Source of the DNA: Bacteroidetes bacterium GWF2_33_38
Lineage (GTDB): Bacteria > Bacteroidota > Bacteroidia > Bacteroidales > GWF2-33-38
Length of the DNA: 64,000 nt
Assembly (NCBI GenBank): GCA_001769505.1
Contig: MEOF01000062.1
Location: forward strand, 103,476 to 167,475
Reading direction: 5' to 3'
Shown: one piece after another, positions 43,586 to 52,841 of the stretch
Position numbering within the stretch: position 1 is the first letter of the stretch
How the letters are laid out: every line of letters begins with the position of its first letter
Notes under the pieces: generated by a model
Seen by the model: the letters and a program-made list of their open reading frames with translations, nothing else
Told to the model about the DNA's origin: nothing
The model's database searches: none
Position numbers and translations under genes: made by a program

Positions 43586-44799
43586 AAACGTGTAATTTTT
43601 TCTACTGATGAAATTACAGCGTTTATAACCGTTTTAACATTTTCATCGCTGAGCGAAAAATAAAGCGGTAATGAAATTTCGCGAGCATAATTGTCAAATG
43701 CAATAGGATAATTTTCTACCTTATATCCAATATTTTTATAGTACGATAACATTGGCACGGGTTGAAAATGAACATTAACTGAAACGTCTTTTGCAAATAT
43801 TTCTTGAATGATTGCATCACGTTGTTTTTCAGTAATTTTTTTGATTCTCAGTGGATATAAGTGATAACACGATTCTCGTCCATCTTTTTTGTAGGTAGGA
43901 ATTTGTCCCCATTCGTACTGTTCAAAAGCCTGATTGTATGCTTCAATAATTTCGATTCGTCGTTTCAAGGTTTCTTTATCGTATCGCTCAAGTTCTACTA
44001 ATCCGATAGCTGCCAATACATCGGGCATATTTGCTTTATATCCGGGCATAATTACATCGTAACGCCAATTGCCTATTTGGGTTTTTGCCAAAGCATCTTT
44101 ATTTTGACCGTGGAGCGAAAAAGTATTGAAATAATTATATTCAACTTGATTGTCGAATGGTTTTGGCAGGTTGAATGCTATGGCTCCTCCTTCGGCTGTA
44201 GTGAGGTTTTTAACCGCATGAAACGAAAAAACAGTGATGTCGGTCAATGCTCCAGTCATTTTCCCATTTGCTTTTGCCCCTAACGAGTGGGCAGCATCGG
44301 ATAAAATTAAAATTCGTGCAAGTTTTGCTTGGTTTTCGTTTGAAGGTTTAAACTTTTTTAATATTTCGGTTTTAACTACGAGTTTATTTATTGCATTGTA
44401 ATCGCAAGGAAATCCTCCGAAATCAACAGGCATAATAACCTTTGTTTTTTCGGTAATTGCTTTTTCGATTTCTGAAACAGAAATATTGAAATCGTCGCTA
44501 TTAACATCAACAAAAACGGGCTTTGCTCCACAATGAATAATCACGTTTGCTGTAGCACAATATGTATATGCAGGAAGAATTACTTCGTCACCAACACCAA
44601 CGCCAAACCAACGAAGAACTAACTCAAGTCCGGCAGTTGCAGAGTTTAAACAAAGCGTATTTGGATTTCCGTTATAAATTGAAAGTTTTTGTTCAAATTT
44701 TTTGGTTTTTGGACCCGTAGTAATCCAACCTGACTTAAGTGAATCGATAACTTCGTCGATTATTTCTTGATAGATTTTAGGTGGTGAAAATGGTATCAT
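43582..44799 (-). CDS. DegT/DnrJ/EryC1-family sugar aminotransferase
   Basis: The 405-residue PLP enzyme has the family pattern: IPFSPPKIYQEIIDEVIDSL, TGPKTKKFEQKL, CLNSATAGLELVLR, SDAAHSLGAK and SFHAVKNLTTAEGGAI with the PLP-binding Lys. It makes a nucleotide-linked amino sugar (for example a UDP-4-amino sugar) for the repeat unit. It overlaps the sugar transferase and the polymerase/ligase genes by 4 bp each. An insertion around residue 153 (KKFKPSNENQAKLARIL) lengthens a loop compared with many homologues. Confidence 0.93.
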   Translation of the reverse strand: MIPFSPPKIYQEIIDEVIDSLKSGWITTGPKTKKFEQKLSIYNGNPNTLCLNSATAGLELVLRWFGVGVGDEVILPAYTYCATANVIIHCGAKPVFVDVNSDDFNISVSEIEKAITEKTKVIMPVDFGGFPCDYNAINKLVVKTEILKKFKPSNENQAKLARILILSDAAHSLGAKANGKMTGALTDITVFSFHAVKNLTTAEGGAIAFNLPKPFDNQVEYNYFNTFSLHGQNKDALAKTQIGNWRYDVIMPGYKANMPDVLAAIGLVELERYDKETLKRRIEIIEAYNQAFEQYEWGQIPTYKKDGRESCYHLYPLRIKKITEKQRDAIIQEIFAKDVSVNVHFQPVPMLSYYKNIGYKVENYPIAFDNYAREISLPLYFSLSDENVKTVINAVISSVEKITRL

Positions 44800-46025
44800 A
44801 AATATTCCTTTTTAGCTAAAAAATTATAAAAAAAAGCAAAAAACACTACGCCCGCTTGTGTGTTTAACATTGACTCGAACAAAAAGTTAAACGCTACAAT
44901 TATTAAAAACGAAGTTAAAACATAATTTGATTTTTTGATAGCGTAAAATAATGGAATTACAAACAAGCTAAATAATATTAGAAATCCAAATAACCCAAAT
45001 CCGATAAAAGTTTCTAAATATTGATTATGAGCGTTAAGTTTTTTGTTATATGCATCTGTTAGATTATTTTTTTGATATTGGTTCAGCAGCTCGTCTTTAA
45101 CATCACCTGTTCCAACTCCTGAAAGCCAATTTTGTTCGATTAATTCGATACTTGATTTCCAAATATAAATTCTATCGGCGTTGCTATCTGAATATTTATT
45201 GGGATTCAGCAAAAAATTATTTGTTATATTTTCCTTTAATACTGACATTGAGTGTTTTAACCTACTGTTAATGAAAAACGAACTAACAAGCAATAAACAA
45301 ATAGTGAAAATGGTAGTGAATTTAATCCATTTTTTGATATTCAGTTTTGCAAACAAAAGAGCGATACCAATAAACATGATGACAAACAAAGACAATATAC
45401 CTGATTTTGAAGAGAGTAAAAACACAAAAATTACACTCGATAAAATATATATAATCAAGAAAAATTTTACGAGACGGCGATTAATAGTTGTAAATAAGTA
45501 AATGCCTAATATAATCGAAATAATTATATACAATGCCGAATATGAGGGGTGTAAAAATAGAGAGATGTCGTTGTAAAAAAATGAGACTTCGTTCCCCAAA
45601 ATGTATTTTTCGTACAAAACATTTGCGATCGAAACTAGTTGTGCTATAAAATTCCCAAAAATGAAAAACAAAAAAACAAAATTCCTATTTAATTGATTTT
45701 TATTAAAAGATACGGTGGTTGCCAGAAATGGAAATACCAACAAGGATAATTTAACTTGAATATCAAATAATCCTGATTTCATATTTTGAGTACTAATCAA
45801 CCAAATTAGGTGTATAAAAAAAAATATGATACTTAATATTAATCCTTCGTTTTTAAATACATTTCTGATTTGATGAAGGTTTTCTTTTTGTAAAAAAAAA
45901 AGAATTATCCAAGCTGCAACAAAATATGTGCTTAACAATTTAAACAAGGGCAATGTAAATACTAAAGCCAAAACCATGAAAAGTTCAAAATTTGGTATTG
46001 ATAGTATTTTTTTTCTTTTCAACAT
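44796..46025 (-). CDS. O-antigen ligase/polymerase-family membrane protein
   Basis: The 409-residue protein has about 10-12 hydrophobic helices. A large loop near residues 270-335 contains IYIWKSSIELIEQNWLSGVG and KLNAHNQYLETFIGFGLFG, the Wzy_C/WaaL pattern with the conserved His in HNQYLE. It either polymerises repeat units or ligates the glycan to an acceptor. A second, unrelated polymerase-like protein lies at 50441-51748, so this one is more likely the ligase; that split is inference. Confidence 0.85.
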   Translation of the reverse strand: MLKRKKILSIPNFELFMVLALVFTLPLFKLLSTYFVAAWIILFFLQKENLHQIRNVFKNEGLILSIIFFFIHLIWLISTQNMKSGLFDIQVKLSLLVFPFLATTVSFNKNQLNRNFVFLFFIFGNFIAQLVSIANVLYEKYILGNEVSFFYNDISLFLHPSYSALYIIISIILGIYLFTTINRRLVKFFLIIYILSSVIFVFLLSSKSGILSLFVIMFIGIALLFAKLNIKKWIKFTTIFTICLLLVSSFFINSRLKHSMSVLKENITNNFLLNPNKYSDSNADRIYIWKSSIELIEQNWLSGVGTGDVKDELLNQYQKNNLTDAYNKKLNAHNQYLETFIGFGLFGFLILFSLFVIPLFYAIKKSNYVLTSFLIIVAFNFLFESMLNTQAGVVFFAFFYNFLAKKEYL

Positions 46026-46028
46026 ATT

Positions 46029-47057
46029 TTACCTGTTAATTTCAACTTTTGCTGTAGCCGATGCAAAAAATAAAAACTTAAATATTCCGACTATATAGCC
46101 ATATCCATAGCTTATATGAATTGAAAAAAAGATAATCGGCAAGACAAAAAGCATTATGAGACGATGTTTTTTTATACTTAGTAAAAGGCTGAATATTAGA
46201 TTTGTCAATACATAGAACGATAAAAATATCAGTGAGATTAAAAATAATGTTTTTCCAAAAAATAATGTAATAGGGATTGTAAGTAGAAATAGAAAAAATA
46301 GTGGTGGAACAAGTTGTCGAGTGGTAGCAGGACTTCCAACTTTTTTATTTACCAGTGGCTTAAATAAACCGTATTGATAAAACATTTTAATTAATTTACC
46401 GATTGTTTTTCTAGGATAATAAACTATTTCAACATCTGGAATAAGAAAAATTTTCCCGCCGTTTTTAATGAGCCTTGCATTGAATTCGTCATCTTGATTT
46501 CGAACTAAATCTTGATCAAAAAAACCAATTTTTTCAAATATTTCACGTTTGTAACAACCAAATGGAACGGTATCAACTTGTTTAATTTCTTTTGTACCTG
46601 TTCTATAATGAGCATTGCCAATCCCGAAAGGGCAGGCGAGTGCTTCAGCTATTGAAATGTCTTTAGTTGAGTTCGAATTTGGGGTATTTATCCAAACGCC
46701 CCCAACGTTATCGGCATTTAATGAAAATAAACATTCAACCAATCGTTCGATATAAGTTGAAGGATATTCAGAATGTGCGTCCATTCTGATAATTACCTCT
46801 CCAACGGAGGCTTTAATGGCCATGTTAAGTGCATGAGGAACAATTTTATACGGATTTGAAATTAATTTTATAAACGAATACTTATCAGCAAATTCTTTAA
46901 CTATATCAGCAGTGCAATCATCGCTGATGCCATCTGCAACAATTACTTCTAATTTCGATTTATCATAGGTTTGGCTAAGAATATTTTCAAGAACATTAGA
47001 AATAAATTTTTCTTCGTTCCGACAAGGAATAATTATGGATACAAATACTGAATTCAT
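46029..47057 (-). CDS. Glycosyltransferase family 2 with C-terminal membrane segments
   Basis: The 342-residue protein begins with the GT-A fold: SVFVSIIIPCRNEEKFISNV, LEVIVADGISDD and VIIRMDAHSEYP (DxD-like), then VDTVPFGCYKREIFEKIGFFD and NQDDEFNARLIKNGGKIFL. Two to three transmembrane helices (about 245-340) follow, as in succinoglycan-type transferases. It adds a sugar to the lipid-linked repeat unit at the cytoplasmic face. It overlaps the next upstream gene by 4 bp. Confidence 0.93.
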   Translation of the reverse strand: MNSVFVSIIIPCRNEEKFISNVLENILSQTYDKSKLEVIVADGISDDCTADIVKEFADKYSFIKLISNPYKIVPHALNMAIKASVGEVIIRMDAHSEYPSTYIERLVECLFSLNADNVGGVWINTPNSNSTKDISIAEALACPFGIGNAHYRTGTKEIKQVDTVPFGCYKREIFEKIGFFDQDLVRNQDDEFNARLIKNGGKIFLIPDVEIVYYPRKTIGKLIKMFYQYGLFKPLVNKKVGSPATTRQLVPPLFFLFLLTIPITLFFGKTLFLISLIFLSFYVLTNLIFSLLLSIKKHRLIMLFVLPIIFFSIHISYGYGYIVGIFKFLFFASATAKVEINR

Positions 47058-48175
47058 TTATTTACAGCGATTTTTGATGCGAGAATATTTGAATAAAAAA
47101 TCTTGAGTTTTACTTCTTCTTTTGCCCAATTATATTGTTCGAGTACTAATTTTCTCCCATTTATGCCCATTTCTTTTGCTAAATTATTATCAGACAGAAT
47201 TTTATTTATTGCTTCCGAAATTTCAATCGGATTTAATGGATTTACGCAAATTCCACAATTTTTTTCTTCAATAATTGATTTCCATAAGGGAAAGTCAGAC
47301 GCTATGACTGGCAATCCGGCTGCCATATACTCAAACATTTTTACAGGAAGCGAATCAAGATAGTTAACAATTGGATGTAAAGTTACCATTCCAATTTTTG
47401 ATTTTTTCAGAATTTCATTAACTTGATTTCTGTTTATAAATCCTAATTCGTTGACTTTTCCCCACGATTGTAGCGATTTTACGTCGAAGTGCAGTTTTTC
47501 ACTTTCGTCGAAACTCCCTCCAAGATTTAATCGACAATTACTTGTTTCAAGTGATTTTACTATTTCGTAAATTCCCCGAACTCGGCTTAATGCTCCAATA
47601 TAGCAAATTTCGTTGCTTTTTTGATTCCAATCCGATGGTTCTGGAAGTTGTTCCAAAATTGGAAAATTGTTGATGTCAACGGTATTATTGTTTAATTTAA
47701 TGTATCGTTCTTTAATATATGGAGTTGCTGTAATAATTCCTTCAAATCTACGAGCTCCATAATTTTCAAGCTTTTCGACTAAAAATGCTAAAACTTTTTT
47801 TGTAAAAGCACTCAAATAATATTTTCCTAGTATTTGTCGAGGGTAATCTTCATGGGCATCGTAAATTACTTTTTTTCCTTTTCGGTGTAGTTTAATTCCA
47901 TGAAACAAAAACTCAGGGTCGTGAAAATGATACACATCAGCATTTAATTTCAAGGCTTCTTTATAAGCCATGTTAGTTCCAAAAAGCATTCGTTTAATTC
48001 GTGAATTGTATTTGCTTTCGACACCGATAATTGTTACATTATTTCTTACTTCTGATTTACCATTAAGTACCACAAAATATACATCGTGTCCGAGTTTTGA
48101 TAGCGAAGAGCATTCTTTGTAAAAAATTCTAACGTCCTTAGCGTCGTGAACAGTAGTAATATGGCAGATTTTCAT
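47054..48175 (-). CDS. Glycosyltransferase family 4
   Basis: The protein (373 residues from the ATG at 48175) has the GT-B fold: MKICHITTVHDAKDVRIFYKE at the start, VYHFHDPEFLFHG, CYIGALSRVRGIYEIVKS and a C-terminal donor site EYMAAGLPVIASDFPLWKSI. The frame continues to an ATG at 48199, but that codon lies inside a -7 promoter box (48197-48204), so 48175 is chosen. It is the first gene of the minus-strand run 48175-42425 and is divergent from the Wzz-like gene. Confidence 0.93.
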   Translation of the reverse strand: MKICHITTVHDAKDVRIFYKECSSLSKLGHDVYFVVLNGKSEVRNNVTIIGVESKYNSRIKRMLFGTNMAYKEALKLNADVYHFHDPEFLFHGIKLHRKGKKVIYDAHEDYPRQILGKYYLSAFTKKVLAFLVEKLENYGARRFEGIITATPYIKERYIKLNNNTVDINNFPILEQLPEPSDWNQKSNEICYIGALSRVRGIYEIVKSLETSNCRLNLGGSFDESEKLHFDVKSLQSWGKVNELGFINRNQVNEILKKSKIGMVTLHPIVNYLDSLPVKMFEYMAAGLPVIASDFPLWKSIIEEKNCGICVNPLNPIEISEAINKILSDNNLAKEMGINGRKLVLEQYNWAKEEVKLKIFYSNILASKIAVNK

Positions 48176-48196
48176 TAAAAATTTTATTATGACGAA

Positions 48197-48204
48197 CAAA
48201 GGTA
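48197..48204 (-). promoter_or_regulatory. -7 promoter box for the glycosyltransferase run
   Basis: The minus strand reads TACCTTTG, an exact TAnnTTTG match 21 bases before the ATG at 48175. It would drive 48175-42425. No TTG -33 element is seen. Confidence 0.45.
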
Positions 48205-48281
48205 AATATTTCTGAATATTTTGCTAAAAATAAATACTTTTAAAAAAAAGCATGTTTTAAGGTTTATTAAACCAAATAACT

Positions 48282-48289
48282 TATTTTTG
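48282..48289 (+). promoter_or_regulatory. -7 promoter box for the Wzz-like gene
   Basis: TATTTTTG exactly matches TAnnTTTG, 19 bases before the ATG at 48309. The divergent box for the glycosyltransferase run lies 77 bases away. Confidence 0.45.
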
Positions 48290-48308
48290 TGTAAATAAAA
48301 TTACGATT

Positions 48309-49103
48309 ATGAACGAAAAAAAGGAATACAATCTGTTTGATATTTTCATGATGTTATATTTTTTCACATTACGTCATGTTTTAAAAATATTAGCTTTGGG
48401 TTTACTGGGTATTGTTTTAGGGACAGGATATTATTTCTATAAATCAGACACATCTAAAATATCGATTATTGCAAATTCTGATGTTATTAATAGCGATTTG
48501 TTTACGCGGATGGTAGGAGAGTTGCAGACTACCATTGTTTTAAAAGATTATACTGTGCTTTCGCAGAAACTTAAAATCTCGAAAAATTTAGCTCGAAAAA
48601 TAGTTGAAATTAGTTCAAGTGTTCCCGAAGAAGTCGAGGTGGAAGAAAATTATTATATTATTAGTGTGAATTTAAAGTCGCAAAAAGAAGAAGTTAATGA
48701 AGTTGATTCAATCAAAGTAAGTTTTGCTAATTATTTTAACACCAATGATTTTATTGTGAAAAAACTGAATTTTGAACGAAAACAATACGAAAATACAATT
48801 CAAGAAATTGATACTCAGCTTGAACTTTTGAATAGCCAAAGCAAAAATATTTCTAGCAATCCGCTTTTGGCACAATCGTTTTTTAGTGAAGCGATAGAAT
48901 TGGTCGAGAAAAAAAATGAAATTGAGAGCTTATTGCTTTTTAATCAACCACTCACAATTATCGATAGCTACGTAACTAGAAACAAAAAAACAGATATAAA
49001 AATTACTCTTGTAAGATTTTTTGCTTTGTTTTTTGTTATTGGAATTTTTGTAGGATTTTTTATCGACTTACGACGAAAGATTAAAGAATACAATCCAAAT
49101 TAA
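48309..49103 (+). CDS. Wzz-like polysaccharide chain-length/co-polymerase protein
   Basis: The 264-residue protein has two transmembrane helices (about 24-45 and 233-257) flanking a periplasmic, helix-rich region with a coiled coil (about 155-215, ENTIQEIDTQLELLNSQ). This is the Wzz/polysaccharide co-polymerase layout. It has no C-terminal tyrosine kinase. It is the only plus-strand gene in the polysaccharide cluster. Its stop overlaps the stop of the convergent deacetylase gene at a TTAA. Confidence 0.8.
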   Translation: MNEKKEYNLFDIFMMLYFFTLRHVLKILALGLLGIVLGTGYYFYKSDTSKISIIANSDVINSDLFTRMVGELQTTIVLKDYTVLSQKLKISKNLARKIVEISSSVPEEVEVEENYYIISVNLKSQKEEVNEVDSIKVSFANYFNTNDFIVKKLNFERKQYENTIQEIDTQLELLNSQSKNISSNPLLAQSFFSEAIELVEKKNEIESLLLFNQPLTIIDSYVTRNKKTDIKITLVRFFALFFVIGIFVGFFIDLRRKIKEYNPN

Positions 49104-50440
49104 TCTTTTTCTAGCATTGTTTCAAAAAGCTTTTTGATTTTTGCCGATTCGTAAGTATTTACATTCGAATTGTGCCAAAGTATAACAAAATTACCATTGT
49201 ATTTTTTTACCTTTTCGAAAAGGTCTTTGATATTTTTTTTATGAATTTCCCAACTCGTTTTTTTATCATTTAAAATACTTGTATCCATTACAATTAATGG
49301 TTTCTCACGTAAGTTTAATTTTTTTCGCGTAAGACAATTAAATACATTGTATTCGAAACATGCTCCGGAACGAAATCCCATTTTTTCGGAATAATACATT
49401 GATGAGTCCCATTCAAAACCTAAATCGTCCCAAATTTGCCAAGTCGTAGGAATTTCAAATCTTAAATAGTGCTGACGTCCGCAAGTGAGTTTTTTTAACG
49501 TGAGTTTTTCAATCAACATTTTTTCATGTTGAAACTGATTTTTATCAAGATAAGTTTCGTAGCTTGGGTGAATTCCAATTATATGTTCTCGTTCAATAAT
49601 TTGATTCAATTTTTCATGAACCTTAGTATTGGCAATTTCGTAATGATTGTCATTTTTTGTTTTTCCTCCACTCATGAAGAAAAAGTGAGATTTAATTCCT
49701 GCTTTTTCGGCAAGATTCATAAAATAATCAAAGCTATCGTTTGGATCTAATGCTTTATTTTTTTGAATTTTATAATACAACGAAATGTTTGAAAATAAAA
49801 CCTTTAATTTTTTTCGAACAAGGATATCTCCAGCCAATGTTTTTAAAAATTTTGAAAAATTAGACCATTTGTAAAAATAGTCGATGTCATGTGTAAGCGT
49901 TATTTCAAATTTTCGATGTTTTACATTTCCTGAGTATCCAATTTTATATAACATTTTATAAAAAAACATGATGTATTCGTCAACAACGGGGCGGTGCAAA
50001 AAAATATTTTTGAAAGCTACGCTTTCCGATGCAGGAAAGCGTGAGTGAGAGTCAAGAGTTTTTATGGTAATTTCTTCCCATCTTGTGAGCATAAAGAAAA
50101 TTGATGCAATGATATCTATTCCGCAAATAATTTCTTGTTCTTCTATTTTTATGTTGTTTGTGCCGAATAGTATTGGAATGTTATTTTCTGAAATAAATTC
50201 GCATTCGCCGAATGCTATAGATTGAGGAATATTTTGTGAATTAAGATATTTAGTACCATCAACAAATTTAGAGAAAAAAACATCAATAATTATGATTTTT
50301 TTTCCGTTAAAATGAAATTCTACATTTTCTACAGTCTTATTGACAGTTAGTTTATAATCGAAATTTAAGTATTCGGCAATCACGTCGAGTACGTAGGTTC
50401 GCTCAGGTATAAATTTATTATTTATAATTATCTCAATCAT
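49100..50440 (-). CDS. Polysaccharide deacetylase-family protein (DUF7033-type N-domain)
   Basis: The 446-residue protein has an N-terminal roughly 150-residue domain seen in Bacteroidota homologues, then a NodB-like catalytic region: FEITLTHDIDYFYKW (HDID metal motif), GIHPSYETYLD (HxxxH-like) and LRFEIPTTWQIWDDLGFEWDSSMYY. The end has VILWHNSNVN. It is probably an esterase/deacetylase acting on the glycan or its precursors. It lies directly after (0 bp) the Wzy-like gene and is convergent with the Wzz-like gene. Confidence 0.83.
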   Translation of the reverse strand: MIEIIINNKFIPERTYVLDVIAEYLNFDYKLTVNKTVENVEFHFNGKKIIIIDVFFSKFVDGTKYLNSQNIPQSIAFGECEFISENNIPILFGTNNIKIEEQEIICGIDIIASIFFMLTRWEEITIKTLDSHSRFPASESVAFKNIFLHRPVVDEYIMFFYKMLYKIGYSGNVKHRKFEITLTHDIDYFYKWSNFSKFLKTLAGDILVRKKLKVLFSNISLYYKIQKNKALDPNDSFDYFMNLAEKAGIKSHFFFMSGGKTKNDNHYEIANTKVHEKLNQIIEREHIIGIHPSYETYLDKNQFQHEKMLIEKLTLKKLTCGRQHYLRFEIPTTWQIWDDLGFEWDSSMYYSEKMGFRSGACFEYNVFNCLTRKKLNLREKPLIVMDTSILNDKKTSWEIHKKNIKDLFEKVKKYNGNFVILWHNSNVNTYESAKIKKLFETMLEKD

Positions 50441-51748
50441 TTAAGTGTTCATTAGTTTTCGCTTTCGCAAATATACAAGTGAAAGCAGCAATAAAATCCA
50501 CAATCCGTGAGTAAGTACTACAGTTAAAAGAGCTGACCCGATAAAAACTCGAATTAATAGAAAGAAAAGTCCAAAATATCTGGAGTCAATATCTAATGAA
50601 TTAAAAAATAATATAACAATTGAAAATATAAATGAATAGAGAATTGCTCCAATTATTCCAAAATTCATATAACCATCGGCAATTATTCCATTGTTTGAAC
50701 TCATTTCAGGTTTGGCAAAATATTCATTTGCAATTAAATGACTTGGGTCTAAATCGTAAGGATATTCAATGAAACTTGATAAAATACTATGTGACAGATA
50801 AATAGGTTCGTTTTGAAAAAAATCGAAATAATGGGTGTTTAATAAGGCTGGGACGAAAAATAGTCGGCGAACAAAAATCGATTGAGTTAGATTCCCTTCT
50901 AAAAATGTACTGTCGAAAGCGTAAACACCAATTAGCATAAAGATAATTAGTGCAAAAAAATATTTAATTTTTAGTTCATAATTTTTTCCTAAGTAGAAGA
51001 AAAATAAAATTACAACTGTAGATAAATATACTGATTTATGTCCCGAAATAAGAAAACTGTATATCACAAAGCTGAAGGCTAAAAAGGCAAAAAAATATTC
51101 TTTTTTTATCAAGCAAAAAATCAATAGTAGTGGTGCTACAACCTTTACTTCCCAGCCAAATGTGTACGACGATAATGACGATAGTTTACTGGCAAATACG
51201 TCGCGAGTTTCATATATTTCTTGTAAAAACAAGGTTTTCCAGTTTACTGTAAATCCATTTTCAATTGCAATTGGAATTAAAAATAAAATTGCGGCCAAAA
51301 CCAAAAAATAATATTTGATGTTTTCTTGAACATATATATGACTCACACTAAGTTTATTAGCTGAAATAAAAACCAATAAGAGAAGAATAAATGAACTAAC
51401 TAAAATAGGTCCTTCTGTAACATTCATGTACGAATAAAGAATTAAATTCGGAATTAGCACAAAAAGCATGAAGATTGAATAAATCGAATATACAAATTTA
51501 CTCTTGTCGTAAAGCATATGTGACAGCAATAAAAAACCGATTAATAAAAACTTGGATATGACATATTTAACAATATTAAAATCAAACGAAAATCCATCGT
51601 AGAAATAAATTTTATGGACAAAATTAACATAATAGAACTCCAGAAAGATTGAAATTATAAGTAGGTAAAACGAAATATAGGTATTTGTATTGTTGAATAA
51701 AAATAAGTCGAAAAACGATTTTTTAGTATGAATTTTAGTGTTTTCCAA
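50441..51748 (-). CDS. Wzy-type polysaccharide polymerase (multi-pass membrane protein)
   Basis: The 435-residue protein has about 12 hydrophobic helices with a long non-cytoplasmic loop near residues 285-355 (LSHSILSSFIEYPYD, DPSHLIANEYFAKPEMSSN). This matches the O-antigen polysaccharide polymerase (Wzy) layout, which shows little sequence conservation. It lies between the AAC(3)-like gene (6 bp) and the deacetylase gene (0 bp). No flippase (Wzx) gene is recognised in the window. Confidence 0.75.
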   Translation of the reverse strand: MENTKIHTKKSFFDLFLFNNTNTYISFYLLIISIFLEFYYVNFVHKIYFYDGFSFDFNIVKYVISKFLLIGFLLLSHMLYDKSKFVYSIYSIFMLFVLIPNLILYSYMNVTEGPILVSSFILLLLVFISANKLSVSHIYVQENIKYYFLVLAAILFLIPIAIENGFTVNWKTLFLQEIYETRDVFASKLSSLSSYTFGWEVKVVAPLLLIFCLIKKEYFFAFLAFSFVIYSFLISGHKSVYLSTVVILFFFYLGKNYELKIKYFFALIIFMLIGVYAFDSTFLEGNLTQSIFVRRLFFVPALLNTHYFDFFQNEPIYLSHSILSSFIEYPYDLDPSHLIANEYFAKPEMSSNNGIIADGYMNFGIIGAILYSFIFSIVILFFNSLDIDSRYFGLFFLLIRVFIGSALLTVVLTHGLWILLLLSLVYLRKRKLMNT

Positions 51749-51754
51749 CGATGG

Positions 51755-52693
51755 TTATTTCTTTATCAATTTCACAAAAAAATGCTCAACTTTATTCCAA
51801 AAACTTAATAAAAATCCTTTTATTGATTTCTCTTTAAAATTTTGAATCAACCAATGATAACGAACCACAATAGGGTTTCCGGTTGAATGCTTCCAATTTA
51901 ACCTACAATCAATACAGCCCGGACGATGACAAAAGAAAAACGTAGGATCAATTTTTAGCTTCTCAATCTCAATTTCTAAGGTTTTTTTCATATCTGTAAG
52001 CAGTGCATTCGCTTGACCAACTTTCCCTTTTCTAATTGTTCCTCCTTTTTCGTCGTATAAATCGAAGAAATTAGGAAAGCCACGCCCACAGCCTCCGTGC
52101 CAATTCATTTTGGCGATAGAAACTTCGCCTGACGAATTTTTATAACGTACTCCTTTGTTTTGGTATTTTTTTACAAATCCTAAATGTTCAATGGCCACAT
52201 GAGTAGTTCCAACTCCAACTACTTTTTTTCCGATGGTTAAATTTTTGGCTTCCATTTTTGCCATTTCATTAAGCAATTCGTAGCCGCCACTTTTATCGGT
52301 ATGATTTTCGGTAAGTTCCTTTGCTAAATATCCAATTGCTGCAAATTTTTGTATCGGGTGTTTGCTTCGATATATGTTGGGATGCTTAATCATTGCATTT
52401 GCAAATCCTCCAGCATATGATGGAGTGAAATCATCGGTAAGTGTCGAATTTTTTTTCGAAAGTGGGAGCGGATGTGCTGTTACAAAAGCATCGGAAACAA
52501 TCGTACCCTTGTCTCCCAATACTTCTAAGAAAGCTTCGATTAAAGTTTTGGCTCCGCCCTCGATTTTACCAATCGATTTTAACGAGACTTTTAAATGAAG
52601 TAAATCGCCTTCTTTAAGTCCGATATTTCGTAAGTCGGCAATTAATTCGGCTTTTTTTATAATATGGTTGTTTGACTGTTCCAACGAAATCAT
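51755..52693 (-). CDS. AAC(3)-family N-acetyltransferase with Cys-containing C-terminal extension
   Basis: The protein (312 residues from the ATG at 52693; the frame is open to 52717) has the AAC(3)/YokD fold pattern: GLKEGDLLHLKVSLKSIG at the start, GGAKTLIEAFLEVLGDKG, YAGGFANAMIKHPNIYRSKH and VGVGTTHVAIEHLG. AAC(3) enzymes acetylate amino groups from acetyl-CoA. In this cluster an amino-sugar of the repeat unit is the likely substrate rather than an antibiotic. The C-terminus has CHRPGCIDCRLNWKHS and a further roughly 40 residues, longer than the usual roughly 270-residue family length. Confidence 0.82.
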   Translation of the reverse strand: MISLEQSNNHIIKKAELIADLRNIGLKEGDLLHLKVSLKSIGKIEGGAKTLIEAFLEVLGDKGTIVSDAFVTAHPLPLSKKNSTLTDDFTPSYAGGFANAMIKHPNIYRSKHPIQKFAAIGYLAKELTENHTDKSGGYELLNEMAKMEAKNLTIGKKVVGVGTTHVAIEHLGFVKKYQNKGVRYKNSSGEVSIAKMNWHGGCGRGFPNFFDLYDEKGGTIRKGKVGQANALLTDMKKTLEIEIEKLKIDPTFFFCHRPGCIDCRLNWKHSTGNPIVVRYHWLIQNFKEKSIKGFLLSFWNKVEHFFVKLIKK

Positions 52694-52730
52694 TTTTTTT
52701 GCTTGTAATAATACCAATAAGCCTTCTATG

Positions 52731-52738
52731 CAAATCTA
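52731..52738 (-). promoter_or_regulatory. -7 promoter box for the AAC(3)-Wzy-deacetylase run
   Basis: The minus strand reads TAGATTTG, an exact TAnnTTTG match 37 bases before the ATG at 52693. No TTG -33 element is found at the expected distance. Confidence 0.35.
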
Positions 52739-52841
52739 GTCAAAATTTGCAAGATTAGAAAAACTACTATCTTCAAATTCATAAATTTATTTACTTTGAT
52801 ATATGAGTAGGCGAGAGTATAATATTGATGGTTTGGTTTTA

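Noticed and set aside
51755..52693. Antibiotic-resistance gene because of the AAC(3) family
   Set aside because: The neighbours are polysaccharide genes and the protein has an atypical tail, so an amino-sugar substrate is more likely. Family membership alone does not show resistance.
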